Assembly: GCF_029350975.1 (NCBI RefSeq)
Contig: NZ_JARKMR010000005.1
Span: 124,001-188,000 of the forward strand
Direction of reading: 5' to 3'
Origin: Maribacter zhoushanensis
GTDB lineage: Bacteria; Bacteroidota; Bacteroidia; Flavobacteriales; Flavobacteriaceae
DNA length: 64,000 nucleotides
Under the pieces are notes generated by a model. That model was given only the letters and a program-made list of their open reading frames with translations, did no database searches and was not told where the DNA came from. The translations under genes and the position numbers were made by a program. Below, piece by piece: positions 1 to 8,433 of the stretch. Position 1 is the stretch's first letter; every line of letters begins with the position of its first letter.

Positions 1-277
1 GGAAAATGCGTATACTAAGAGCGATAATGCCCTTTTTACAGCTGCAGGTAATGAATTGGCACAGTTGGCAATAGAGAACCCTGGTAAGTATTTACAGGTG
101 TTACAAGGTTTAAAAAGGATAGAGAACAATACAGGTAGAACAATAGAAAATTTTAGGTTTGTTCAAAAGGGATTGTTCTTGGCATTACCAAAAGCTCCAC
201 AAAAACCCGGAGCTGAAAAAATGTATGTAGACGAAATCAATTCATTATTTCTAAAACAGCTGGAAGTATATGATTGA
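1..277 (+). CDS. C-terminal part of an unrecognised protein (5' end outside window)
   Basis: The reading frame is open from the first full codon at position 2, so the gene starts before the window; the in-frame TTG at 56 is not a convincing start. About 91 residues remain, soluble, basic and rich in Leu and Gln, with a proline-rich PKAPQKPG stretch near the end. No family is recognised. Its stop overlaps the start of the next gene by eight bases, so the two are almost certainly cotranscribed and translationally coupled, suggesting a shared membrane-associated function. Confidence 0.6.
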   Translation, partial: ENAYTKSDNALFTAAGNELAQLAIENPGKYLQVLQGLKRIENNTGRTIENFRFVQKGLFLALPKAPQKPGAEKMYVDEINSLFLKQLEVYD

Positions 278-2024
278 TGGTTATTCATTTTTACAGCAAG
301 ATTTGATAGTTCCCGTAATTATGGGCGGTGTGTTGTTGCTTGCAGTCTATATTTTTAAGGAATGGAAGGCACCAAATAAAGGGCGGTTTATTCTGAATTC
401 GTTAATCGCATGTGTCTCAATTTTATCGTTGGCATTACTAATTCTTGAACCTACCAAAGAATTGGCTTTACAAGATAAACAAGGACTGCTTTTAACAGAT
501 GGTTTCAGGAAAAAGCAACAAGACAGTTTAGAGCGTATTTACAAGGGTATTCAGGTGTTAGAGTATAATCCTAAGAAATCGATTCGTTCGGCTTTAGATT
601 CGCTCACCAATCTAATCATTATTGGTAATGGGGTAGAGCCCTACGATTTTTATGCATTTGATAGTCTCCCTACAACGTATATTCCCAATAAAATTCAGTC
701 TGGCATTACACAGTTAGACTTTACTAAGCAAATTGTTTTAGGAGATGATGTAAAGGTAAAAGGGAAAATTTCTAAACCCATAGAAGGTTCATTTCTTGTA
801 TTGCAAGATTCTAGAGGAAATGGTCTTGATTCCATTGATTTTAAAGAGAATTCTGTGAATGATTTCTCGTTGAAGTCGGTTCCAAAAGTGAGTGGCGATT
901 TTGTTTTTCTATTGACAGAAAAAGATAGTGTTGGTAAAGTGGTGAAGGCAAATCCGTTACCGATAACTATTCGGGAAAAGGAGAAAGTCAGCATTTTAAT
1001 AGTCAATACGTTTCCTACGTTTGAAACTAAATATCTAAAAAACTTTCTTGCCGATGCAGGTTATGAAGTAACGGTACGCAGTCAACTCACAAAAGGCAAG
1101 TATAAGTTTGAATATTTTAATACCAAGGCATCGCCCGTTTATCAATTTACCGAAGAATCTTTGAATACTTATGATGTGGTCATTGCAGATGCAGATACCT
1201 ATTTCAATTTTGGTAGATCTGTAAAGCATCGTTTTGAAAATAGTATTAGGGAAAACGGATTAGGTCTTTTTCTACAACCAAGTGATTGGTTATTTAATTT
1301 AGGAGCAAATACCTCTTATTTTACATTTAAGAGAGACGGTATCAAAGAAGTTCAGTTACCAAATACTAACATTACATTAGAAAAATATCCATTTAAGTTT
1401 ACGAAAGATTTTGCTACAAATGTTATAAGAGTCAATGGAGCTACAGATTTGTCATTTTATAAACAAATGGGCTTAGGTAGGGTTGCAACTACAACAATGT
1501 TAAATAGTTATCAATTATTGTTGAATGGGAAAGATCAAGTATACAAGAATATTTGGACCCAGATTTTAGATAACGTAGTAAAGCAAAAAGAGCTGTCGGT
1601 ACAGTGGCAATCCCTAACAGAAATACCTAAAGTTGATGAGCCTTATTCTTTCGCATTACGTACAAGTTTAGAAGAATTATCTGTTATACAAACAGATGAA
1701 AATAGGGTTTCTTTGCTTCAGAATGCAACGGTTCCTTTTAAATATACGGGAACAATTTATCCCACGAAAAAAGGATGGAATACCTTAAAAGTTAAGTCTG
1801 ACAGTACCTCAAAATTTTCATACTACGTGTATGGTCCTGATGATTGGAAATCTTTATCCGCATTCAAAAACAGAGCTGCCAATACCAAACATTTTAGCGC
1901 TGAGGTAAAAGAAAATAGGGCAGTAGTAATAAAAAGCCCTATGTCTCCAATTCTATTTTACATCCTATTTTTATTGGGTGTGGGGTGGATGTGGCTGTCT
2001 CCTAAAATATCAAACCACAGTTAA
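270..2024 (+). CDS. Large membrane-anchored protein, BatA/glutamine-amidotransferase-like architecture
   Basis: 584 residues. Two hydrophobic segments at the N-terminus (about 13-28 and 41-60) and one near the C-terminus (about 560-577) bracket a large domain expected outside the cytoplasm. A central stretch (about residues 240-340, with VSILIVNTFPTFETKYL and YDVVIADADTY) looks like a Rossmann-like or class I amidotransferase-like fold. That arrangement is common in the Bacteroidota membrane proteins that follow MoxR/DUF58/BatA genes, but those partners are not visible here, so this is an architectural guess. No catalytic residues are identified. It overlaps the preceding gene and converges on the DUF6691 gene with only seven bases between stops. 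Confidence 0.6.
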   Translation: MIDGYSFLQQDLIVPVIMGGVLLLAVYIFKEWKAPNKGRFILNSLIACVSILSLALLILEPTKELALQDKQGLLLTDGFRKKQQDSLERIYKGIQVLEYNPKKSIRSALDSLTNLIIIGNGVEPYDFYAFDSLPTTYIPNKIQSGITQLDFTKQIVLGDDVKVKGKISKPIEGSFLVLQDSRGNGLDSIDFKENSVNDFSLKSVPKVSGDFVFLLTEKDSVGKVVKANPLPITIREKEKVSILIVNTFPTFETKYLKNFLADAGYEVTVRSQLTKGKYKFEYFNTKASPVYQFTEESLNTYDVVIADADTYFNFGRSVKHRFENSIRENGLGLFLQPSDWLFNLGANTSYFTFKRDGIKEVQLPNTNITLEKYPFKFTKDFATNVIRVNGATDLSFYKQMGLGRVATTTMLNSYQLLLNGKDQVYKNIWTQILDNVVKQKELSVQWQSLTEIPKVDEPYSFALRTSLEELSVIQTDENRVSLLQNATVPFKYTGTIYPTKKGWNTLKVKSDSTSKFSYYVYGPDDWKSLSAFKNRAANTKHFSAEVKENRAVVIKSPMSPILFYILFLLGVGWMWLSPKISNHS

Positions 2025-2031
2025 ACCAGTT

Positions 2032-2445
2032 TTAATGAGGTAACTTGTCTTTTATGATACCATATACGAAAGTTCCAAGAATGGCACTTGCAATTACAAT
2101 TAAAATTGAAAAATAGCCTGCTCCTGCAAGCACATACATTGGTCCTGGGCAAGCACCTGCCAACGCCCATCCTAATCCGAAGATGATACCACCAATTAAA
2201 TAACGGGCAACACTTTTGTTTTTAGGGTGTAAGTTCATTTCAGTACCGTCTATAGATTTAATATTGTTCTTTTTAATGATTTGTACACCCACAACACCTA
2301 TGGCCAATGCAGAACCAATAATACCATACATATGAAAAGATCCAAATTGGAACATTTCATAAATTCGAAACCACGACGCAGCTTCAGATTTATACATGAT
2401 GATACCGAAAAATATACCTATGGTCAAATAACTTAAATACTTCAT
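2032..2445 (-). CDS. DUF6691 / YeeE-YedE C-terminal half, sulfur-compound transporter subunit
   Basis: 137-residue membrane protein with four hydrophobic segments and the family signature GACPGP (Cys99). In many bacteria the YeeE/YedE transporter is one chain; here it is split, with this gene as the second half starting directly after the stop of the first. Characterised YeeE (TsuA) proteins take up thiosulfate through a path lined with conserved cysteines, so a role in thiosulfate or another sulfane-sulfur substrate is likely by family. Direction of transport is not shown by the sequence. Context supports sulfur traffic: same predicted operator as the two persulfide dioxygenase fusions and the TauE exporter. 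Confidence 0.85.
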   Translation of the reverse strand: MKYLSYLTIGIFFGIIMYKSEAASWFRIYEMFQFGSFHMYGIIGSALAIGVVGVQIIKKNNIKSIDGTEMNLHPKNKSVARYLIGGIIFGLGWALAGACPGPMYVLAGAGYFSILIVIASAILGTFVYGIIKDKLPH

Positions 2446-3006
2446 TTAGCTAAAAATTAGAGGGAATAAAAGGTGAATCATAACTAGCCCACCAATAAAG
2501 AAACCGACAACGGCAATTAAAGAAGGCAATTGCAAATTACTTAGACCAGATATAGCATGACCGCTAGTGCAACCACCGGCATAACGTGCACCAAAACCAA
2601 CCATGAATCCGCCTAAAATTAAAACAGCAAGAACAGAAGGGTCGGTTAGGTTTTCAGAAGCAAATAGCTCAGGTGGTAAATATGCCTCGCCGGCACTATT
2701 TATTCCATAATCCGTAGCAAGTTGTTGAGCAACCTCCGGATTAATATTTACCGTGTTGTCCGACATGAAATTTGAAGCAATAAAACCGCCGATTATGGCA
2801 CCTAGCACAACTACAAGGTTCCAACGTTGCGCTCTCCAATCAAATCTGAAAAAATCAGAATATTTAGCCGCTCCACCAATAGAACACATGGTTCTAAGGT
2901 TTGAAGACATGCCAAACTGTTTACCTACATAAAGCAGAATAAACATTGTCAAGGCAATTAAAGGACCGGCAATATACCATGGCCAGGGATCATATAGTAA
3001 ATTCAT
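2446..3006 (-). CDS. YeeE/YedE family transporter, N-terminal half
   Basis: 186 residues from the chosen start, with several membrane spans and two conserved cysteine sites: Cys41 in RTMCSIGGAA and Cys146 in YAGGCTSGHA, the signature of the thiosulfate-type YeeE/YedE family. I place the start at the ATG at 3006 (MNLLYD). The frame is open to a TTG at 3057, but that start would lie upstream of the transcription start predicted near 3027 from the -7 box. The gene is the first of a two-gene operon with the DUF6691 partner, and a regulon A palindrome lies 58 bases upstream of the ATG. Confidence 0.85.
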   Translation of the reverse strand: MNLLYDPWPWYIAGPLIALTMFILLYVGKQFGMSSNLRTMCSIGGAAKYSDFFRFDWRAQRWNLVVVLGAIIGGFIASNFMSDNTVNINPEVAQQLATDYGINSAGEAYLPPELFASENLTDPSVLAVLILGGFMVGFGARYAGGCTSGHAISGLSNLQLPSLIAVVGFFIGGLVMIHLLFPLIFS

Positions 3007-3033
3007 TTTCTTGAAAAATCTAGTTCTAAAGCG

Positions 3034-3077
3034 CAAAGAACGTATAAAGGACATCAATATAAAGTAACAATAGTTAC
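3034..3077 (-). promoter_or_regulatory. Regulon A operator and promoter for yeeE/yedE
   Basis: Perfect inverted repeat GTAACAATAGTTAC at 3064-3077. Reading toward the gene, a weak -7 box GTTCTTTG lies at 3041-3034, its 3' end 36.5 bases from the palindrome centre, the same spacing as the other sites. Only the TTTG half of the box matches, as expected for an activator-dependent promoter. Confidence 0.75.
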
Positions 3078-3131
3078 ATAGTTATATTCCAAACAAGGTT
3101 ATGATGTTTAAGTGTCTAATAGTGAGTGATT

Positions 3132-3431
3132 TTAGCTATTGTTAAGTTTTTGATAAACTATTTTTGCAACGACCAAAGCTAAACAGCCACCTAATGTGGA
3201 TACTACTAAATTAATGGTTAATAGTGAGCTGCTAAAATCGCCGTCTTCTATTATATACCAAGCGTTAAAGCCTAATCTACCAAAGGTTTGAATGACGAGA
3301 ATACTGCCAAATACACCTATAAGCGTGTTTCCGGTGACACCAAATGAATAGTGCTTAAACATCAACCCCATAATATTTGCAGCTATAATACCCATAGCTA
3401 TGCTTAAAAGAGAAATTAATGAGCCAGTCAT
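3132..3431 (-). CDS. Small integral membrane protein, third gene of the cydAB operon
   Basis: 99 residues with three hydrophobic segments (about 3-24, 31-50, 68-92). The second, GVTGNTLIGVFGSILV, resembles the glycine-rich segment of the GlsB/YeaQ transglycosylase-associated family, but the match is loose. It begins 15 bases after the cydB stop on the same strand and so is very likely cotranscribed with cydAB. It is much longer than CydX, which is about 40 residues with one span, so it should not be called CydX. Function unknown; a role in assembly or stability of the bd oxidase is possible only by position. Confidence 0.65.
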   Translation of the reverse strand: MTGSLISLLSIAMGIIAANIMGLMFKHYSFGVTGNTLIGVFGSILVIQTFGRLGFNAWYIIEDGDFSSSLLTINLVVSTLGGCLALVVAKIVYQKLNNS

Positions 3432-3446
3432 TATTATAAAATTTTT

Positions 3447-4523
3447 TTAATGCTCTCCATAGCCCACGTCATCCATTTTACCGTTGAAAATGCGGTATTG
3501 TACAAACATGTAAACGGCAACTAAAACTATGGCAATGGCAAACCAGTAAACACCAACGGATAATCCGTATTCATCAGCTGCCACGTTATAAATAGTCAAT
3601 GATGGGTTTATAGAATTGGTAGATGGTAATACTTTTGGAAAAATAGAAGCCGCCGTAGAGGCAAAACCACCAAACAGAAATAAAGCCGAAAAGAGAAAAC
3701 CATATCCGTCTTTTTTAAATTTTTTAATCCAAAATTGACCAACAAGACCTGTTATAGTAATAGTAGGGAAAAGCCATAGAAAAGGTTTGTCAAGAAAATT
3801 TGTAAATGGTTTAGGTTCTATGATATGCCAAATAAGTATTGAAGTAATTACAAGTGCCAACAATACAAAATTCAATTTAAAAATTATTGATTTTAATCTA
3901 GTATTCAATTCTGCATTGGTCTTAAAAATAATCCAGTTAGCACCATGTATGGTAAGTGCAACCACACTAATGATACCTAGCAATAAGGTAAACCAATCTA
4001 TAATACCTAAATGTTCTGCCGTGGGACTAAAGGTGGGGTTCCATAGGGGTAAAAAGAAGTAATGGGCTTCATAGGCAGATTCTCCATTTTCTACCATACC
4101 TAAATTTACACCACGTACAACATTGCCTAAAGCTACACCAAAAAATAGTGCTAGTAACAAGCTTGCTATACCAAAAGCCTTGTCCCAAATAGACTCCCAC
4201 ATCTCGTTATGGTATTGCCCCCTAAGTTCTAGACCAATGGCTCTAAAAATAAGCAACCATAAAATCATTATTAGCGGTAAGTAAAAACCACTAAAAGAAG
4301 ACGCATACAGGGTAGGGAAAGCAAAAAATAAAACTCCACCAGATGCAATTAACCAAACCTCATTGGCATCCCAAAAAGGACCTATAGCGTTAGTTACCGC
4401 TTTTTTATCTTTTTCTTTTTTAGCAAAGAACAGATGTACTATACCAGCACCAAAATCGTAACCATCTAGAATGACGTACATACCAAGCATGCCCATTAAA
4501 ACAATGTACCAGAATAATTCCAT
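3447..4523 (-). CDS. cydB: Cytochrome bd ubiquinol oxidase subunit II
   Basis: 358 residues, multi-spanning membrane protein with the CydB signature near the N-terminus (MYVILDGYDFGAG) and the conserved GPFWDANEVWL segment. Subunit II pairs with CydA in the inner membrane and helps form the oxygen-reducing complex; length is typical (E. coli about 380). The gene starts three bases after the cydA stop. The bd oxidase is known in E. coli to keep working in sulfide, which fits its predicted co-regulation with sulfide-handling genes here. Confidence 0.95.
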   Translation of the reverse strand: MELFWYIVLMGMLGMYVILDGYDFGAGIVHLFFAKKEKDKKAVTNAIGPFWDANEVWLIASGGVLFFAFPTLYASSFSGFYLPLIMILWLLIFRAIGLELRGQYHNEMWESIWDKAFGIASLLLALFFGVALGNVVRGVNLGMVENGESAYEAHYFFLPLWNPTFSPTAEHLGIIDWFTLLLGIISVVALTIHGANWIIFKTNAELNTRLKSIIFKLNFVLLALVITSILIWHIIEPKPFTNFLDKPFLWLFPTITITGLVGQFWIKKFKKDGYGFLFSALFLFGGFASTAASIFPKVLPSTNSINPSLTIYNVAADEYGLSVGVYWFAIAIVLVAVYMFVQYRIFNGKMDDVGYGEH

Positions 4524-4526
4524 AAT

Positions 4527-5858
4527 TTATAAGTTTTGAAGTTCAGGTCCTTTTTTTATGATTTTACCGGCGAGAATTAAAAATAACATTCCCAGCAATA
4601 AATACAGCCCTATAAATCCTAAAAGGGTAAACAGCGTATTGCCTGCAGATACGGTAGGTGAAGCACCTTCAGAGGTTCTTAGCAGGTTATATACCAACCA
4701 GGGTTGGCGTCCAAGTTCAGCAGTGTACCAACCAGTGGTATTTGCAATGTATGGAAAAGGAAGCATGAACATGATAGACCATAAGATCCACTTGCTAGTA
4801 TATAATTTTTTACGCCATAGTTGAAAAGCAGCTATACCCATTAAGCCTATGAAAATAGTTCCCAAGCCAACCATAATATGATAAGAATAGTATAATCCAG
4901 GTATATTTGTAGGGTAGTCTTTTTCATCGAACTCATTTAGACCTTTTATTTGGGCATGCCACTTTTGATACGTTAGAAAGCTAAGTACATTGGGAACGGC
5001 AATTTTATTGTCCAGTTTTTTGAACTCCATATCTGGTTGCCCGATCAATACAATTTCAGAACCACCTTCTTCAGTTTCAAAAATACCTTCCATTGCAGCA
5101 AATGTCACAGGTTGATATTTTACTACATTTTTTGCCACAAGATCACCAGTTGGGAATGCAACAAGTACAGAAGACACCAATCCGAAAATTACACCGGTTT
5201 TAAGAAATAATTTACCAAATTCATTATGCTTCTTACTTAACAAATAAAAAGCACCAATGCTCGCTACTACAAAAGAAGCCGTTATAACGGAAGCTAATTG
5301 GTTGTGCAAATAAGATGGTAGTAACCACGGATTAGAAAATAATGCACCAAAATTATTTAAAACAAATTTTCCGTTTTCTAAAATTTCAAAACCTACAGGG
5401 TTCTGCATCCATGAATGTGTAGCAATTATAAGATAACCACTGGCCCATGAACCTAGAAATACTAAAAAGCCAGTTAAGAAATGCAGCTTTTGACCCATTA
5501 ATTTTTCTCCGAAAAGAAAGAGACCTAAAAATGATGATTCCAAGAAAAAAGAGAACATACCTTCCATAGCAAGTGTCTGTCCTATTATTCCACCTGTAAG
5601 TTCAGAGAATTTTGCCCAGTTAGTCCCAAACTGAAATTCCATAGGTATACCCGTGACTACACCCATAGCAAAATTAAGAGCGAAAATTTTCATCCAAAAT
5701 TTAGCGGCATCATTATATTTTATAATTTGAGTTCTAAGAAATTTCCATTTAAAATAGACGATCATTAATGAAAGCCCCATAGTAAGTTGTGGAAACAAAT
5801 AATGGAAAGTAATAGTGAAAGCAAATTGCATTCGGTCATAGAAAAGCATGTCTTCCAT
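4527..5858 (-). CDS. cydA: Cytochrome bd ubiquinol oxidase subunit I
   Basis: 443 residues. His19 matches the E. coli heme b595/d ligand position, Glu99 and Glu107 match the conserved glutamates of the proton and heme pocket, His185 aligns with a heme b558 ligand, and GRQPW is present near the C-terminus. It oxidises quinol and reduces oxygen to water without pumping protons. The quinol (Q) loop is of the short type, since the chain is well below the 520 residues of the long E. coli form. First gene of the operon cydA-cydB-small membrane protein, preceded by a regulon A palindrome. Confidence 0.96.
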   Translation of the reverse strand: MEDMLFYDRMQFAFTITFHYLFPQLTMGLSLMIVYFKWKFLRTQIIKYNDAAKFWMKIFALNFAMGVVTGIPMEFQFGTNWAKFSELTGGIIGQTLAMEGMFSFFLESSFLGLFLFGEKLMGQKLHFLTGFLVFLGSWASGYLIIATHSWMQNPVGFEILENGKFVLNNFGALFSNPWLLPSYLHNQLASVITASFVVASIGAFYLLSKKHNEFGKLFLKTGVIFGLVSSVLVAFPTGDLVAKNVVKYQPVTFAAMEGIFETEEGGSEIVLIGQPDMEFKKLDNKIAVPNVLSFLTYQKWHAQIKGLNEFDEKDYPTNIPGLYYSYHIMVGLGTIFIGLMGIAAFQLWRKKLYTSKWILWSIMFMLPFPYIANTTGWYTAELGRQPWLVYNLLRTSEGASPTVSAGNTLFTLLGFIGLYLLLGMLFLILAGKIIKKGPELQNL

Positions 5859-5889
5859 AGTCTAAATTCTTTTCAATTTTTTTTATATG

Positions 5890-5932
5890 TAAAGGTATAA
5901 TTCACATGATAATTAAAGGTAACCAATGTTAC
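5890..5932 (-). promoter_or_regulatory. Regulon A operator and promoter for cydAB
   Basis: Perfect inverted repeat GTAACCAATGTTAC at 5919-5932, 61 bases upstream of the cydA ATG. On the minus strand the box TACCTTTA (5897-5890) matches TAnnTTTG except for the last base. Centre to box end is 35.5 bases, one base less than at the other sites. Confidence 0.8.
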
Positions 5933-6060
5933 ATTTAAAGGCGAATAATTATGGTAAATATGTTTTAAAATTCATGTAATGAAAACAGGTTTAGTTTTAA
6001 TCTAAAAATCACCTATTCAAAAGGTTGTTCTATATTTTTCTTAAAATGATAGTAAAAAAA

Positions 6061-6092
6061 ATCCCCAAAACTTGTTTAGCAAATTTTGGGGA
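6061..6092 (-). terminator. Rho-independent terminator after dps
   Basis: Perfect 10-base-pair stem ATCCCCAAAA / TTTTGGGGAT with a 12-base loop, followed on the minus strand by a run of seven T (complement of 6054-6060). It lies just downstream of the dps stop. Confidence 0.85.
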
Positions 6093-6114
6093 TATAAAAG
6101 ATATTTTTGAGAAT

Positions 6115-6594
6115 TTAGTCTTGATAGGCAGATAGCATCCAAACCAATTTCTCTTGTTCGGTAATATAATCGCTCATTAAAGAAACAGTGCCTTCATCCT
6201 CGGCTTCGGCAGCTATTTTTAGGGTAGCTCTTTCTTTTTTTAAAAGTATGCTTAAACTATCTAAAATGTTGTCTATAGCTTCATCGCCATCAACTACATT
6301 TTCACTAGCCTCTATTTCAGATTGTTCAATATATTTGGTAAACGTATGTATTGGAGTGTTGCTCAAGGTTAGCACTCGTTCTGCAATTTCATCAACCTTG
6401 ATTAAGGCATCATTATAAAGTTCCTCGAATTTCAAATGAAGCTCAAAAAACTTTCGACCCTTAATATTCCAATGAAAACCCCTAAGGTTCATATAAAACA
6501 TTTGGTAATTTGATAATAGGTCATTTAAATGTGTTGCAATATCGTTTGAATCTTCTGTATTTAATCCAATCTTCGATAAACTTGAATTTGCCAT
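6115..6594 (-). CDS. dps: Dps-family DNA-binding/iron-storage protein
   Basis: 159 residues, all-helical ferritin-like. The ferroxidase-site pattern of Dps is visible: the GFHWNIKG segment, then FFELHLKFEELY, then KVDEIAERVLTL. Dps forms a dodecamer that oxidises Fe(II) with hydrogen peroxide and stores the mineral, protecting DNA. The N-terminus lacks a lysine-rich tail, so direct DNA binding is uncertain. Monocistronic: a strong terminator follows, and a hairpin separates it from the DsrE gene upstream. No regulon A or B palindrome is seen in front of it. Confidence 0.93.
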   Translation of the reverse strand: MANSSLSKIGLNTEDSNDIATHLNDLLSNYQMFYMNLRGFHWNIKGRKFFELHLKFEELYNDALIKVDEIAERVLTLSNTPIHTFTKYIEQSEIEASENVVDGDEAIDNILDSLSILLKKERATLKIAAEAEDEGTVSLMSDYITEQEKLVWMLSAYQD

Positions 6595-6661
6595 TGTTAA
6601 TATTTAAAAGTTATAGTAATGTAATCTTTTCAAAAGTCGCTTTTGTATGTAAACCTTACGC

Positions 6662-6679
6662 CTTATCTAAATAGATAAG
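6662..6679 (-). terminator. Hairpin directly after the DsrE-family gene
   Basis: Stem CTTATCT / AGATAAG with a four-base loop, three bases beyond the stop codon of the DsrE gene. The run of T after it on the minus strand is short, so it could be a weak terminator or an RNA-stabilising hairpin. Confidence 0.45.
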
Positions 6680-6682
6680 TGC

Positions 6683-7210
6683 TTACGGCATAAAAATATA
6701 TCCGTCCATTTGATAATTGGCAAGAACCATCATTGCGGATAATCCTAATTCTGTATTCGGGTTTAAATCTGCAGCGCTAATATCTCTTGCGGCAGCAGCT
6801 TGCGCGCAAACATAAAATTCTACTCCGTAATCTTTTAATAATTTTATTACAGCTTCATTTGGGTTTGCCTTTTCATATTTAGCCTTGTATTTAGTTTCGT
6901 TTAAAGCAGTGAAAGTGGCACCACCATGTACAGCAGCGATGATATTTACTTTATCGGCAGAAACGCCCCCTGCACCTAGCATATTAATCATTCTTGCAAT
7001 TTTAAAATAACCAATATTAATGCCATCCAACTCACGCTCATCTTTTAGGTCAAAAACAAGTTTATATTCTTTGTTAGGGTCAGGTTGTATGGCTACCTCT
7101 TTGAATTCCTTAATTTTTCCATAACCTTCTATTATAGGTGTTGTCCATTCTTGTGCCGTTGTAAGTTGTACTGCCATAATCGCTATAATAAGTAAAAGTG
7201 TTTTTCTCAT
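6683..7210 (-). CDS. Exported DsrE/DsrF-family protein
   Basis: 175 residues with a clear signal peptide (MRKTLLLIIAIMAVQLTTAQ), so periplasmic. The DsrE/F-like fold is indicated by the AAVHGGATF turn and a conserved cysteine, Cys135 in EFYVCAQAAAARDI. Cytoplasmic DsrE/TusD proteins carry persulfide on this cysteine; exported versions are common in Bacteroidota and their exact role is not established. Its neighbour across the divergent promoter is the TsdA-type cytochrome. Leftward from the 7318-7331 palindrome a weak box TACTTTCA lies at the standard spacing (7295-7288), so it may be a divergent member of regulon A. Confidence 0.85.
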   Translation of the reverse strand: MRKTLLLIIAIMAVQLTTAQEWTTPIIEGYGKIKEFKEVAIQPDPNKEYKLVFDLKDERELDGINIGYFKIARMINMLGAGGVSADKVNIIAAVHGGATFTALNETKYKAKYEKANPNEAVIKLLKDYGVEFYVCAQAAAARDISAADLNPNTELGLSAMMVLANYQMDGYIFMP

Positions 7211-7317
7211 GTGCTCGTTATATTTAAAATGAATGATTTGTTGGTTTAATAATATGAGTTACTAATGTCCGTAATTTTAGAAAAGAATGAAAGTAAGTTA
7301 AAGCATTTAACGCAAGT

Positions 7318-7361
7318 GTAACTATTGTTACATCAATAAACTTTCAATATTTATAGATTCG
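7318..7361 (+). promoter_or_regulatory. Regulon A operator and promoter for tsdA
   Basis: Perfect inverted repeat GTAACTATTGTTAC at 7318-7331. A box TAGATTCG at 7354-7361 (one mismatch to TAnnTTTG) ends 36.5 bases from the centre, predicting a transcript start near 7368 and a short leader before the ATG at 7392. Confidence 0.82.
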
Positions 7362-7391
7362 TTATTTAAATTAGCGTAAGATTACATTTCT

Positions 7392-8429
7392 ATGGGTGAT
7401 TTACGAATTTTAGCGAAACAACTATTTAAGCTCTTTACAATTGTGTTTGTGTTAGTAGGGCTAGTCTTTATATGGCTTTTGAACTATGAGCCTACTAAAG
7501 AAAGTGAAGAAACAATACAAGTAAAGGATATTGTAGTTATTGACAAATGGCAACCCAAAGATGCAATCGCTGAAATTAAGAATATGTCGACGGTGGTCAA
7601 AAAAGGCTATTATTTAATAGCTGAGACTTCAAAATATATGGGTCCCAATGCAGCCCGTGCCGAAGATAGATATAGCGGTAATAATTTGGCTTGTGCCAAT
7701 TGTCATTTACAAAAAGGAGCTCAGGCAGGTTCAGGGTCATGGGTAGGTATTTTAGAGAGATTTCCACAGTTTGGTGGTAGGGGCAATAAAGTGGGTACTA
7801 TTCAAGATAGAATTAATGGGTGCATGGAGCGCAGTATGAATGGAAAAATGCTTCCGTCAGACTCAGATAAATTGGTGGCCATAGTAGCTTATATGGATTG
7901 GTTGAGTGAAGGGGTGCCAGAGGATAGAAAGGCCGAGTTTAAAGGATACCCAAAAATAAAGATACCTGCTGTAGCTGTGAATTTAGAAAAAGGAAGACAG
8001 GTATATCAAAAAGAATGTGTTATCTGTCATGGGGAAAATGGAGCGGGAGTTCTCAATGCTATTGATGGTAAAAGCTACACGTATCCACCACTATGGGGTC
8101 CAGATAGTTTTAACGATGGTGCAGGTATGAATAGAGTAATCACTTCGGCAGAATTTATTAAGAGTAATATGCCCTATTTACAAGCGACCTGGGATAACCC
8201 TAAACTGACCGACGAAGAAGCGTATCATGTAGCAGGATATATTAATAGTTTCTCTAGGCCACATAAATTGAATACTGTAAACGATTATCCTGATAAGAAG
8301 CTAAAACCAGTCTCTACACCCTACGGACCGTGGGTAGATGATTTTTCTCCAGAGCAACATAAAAATGGACCATTTTTACCAATAATGGATTTCTATAAAG
8401 AGAAATACGGAATCACTAAAACAAAGTAA
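7392..8429 (+). CDS. tsdA: TsdA-like diheme thiosulfate dehydrogenase, membrane-anchored
   Basis: 345 residues: an N-terminal membrane anchor (about 12-31) and two cytochrome c domains with heme motifs CANCH (101-105) and CVICH (209-213). Cys144 in DRINGCMERSMNG matches the unusual cysteine axial heme ligand that marks TsdA, and Met260 in SNMPY is a likely ligand of the second heme. TsdA converts two thiosulfate to tetrathionate, or the reverse in some organisms. Here it has an uncleaved anchor rather than a cleaved signal. No TsdB cytochrome is adjacent; instead an outer-membrane barrel gene starts four bases after its stop. Direction of the reaction cannot be read from sequence. Confidence 0.88.
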   Translation: MGDLRILAKQLFKLFTIVFVLVGLVFIWLLNYEPTKESEETIQVKDIVVIDKWQPKDAIAEIKNMSTVVKKGYYLIAETSKYMGPNAARAEDRYSGNNLACANCHLQKGAQAGSGSWVGILERFPQFGGRGNKVGTIQDRINGCMERSMNGKMLPSDSDKLVAIVAYMDWLSEGVPEDRKAEFKGYPKIKIPAVAVNLEKGRQVYQKECVICHGENGAGVLNAIDGKSYTYPPLWGPDSFNDGAGMNRVITSAEFIKSNMPYLQATWDNPKLTDEEAYHVAGYINSFSRPHKLNTVNDYPDKKLKPVSTPYGPWVDDFSPEQHKNGPFLPIMDFYKEKYGITKTK

Positions 8430-8433
8430 CCCC

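Noticed and set aside
3132-3431. CydX call for the gene after cydB
   Set aside because: The protein has 99 residues and three membrane spans, while CydX has about 40 residues and one.
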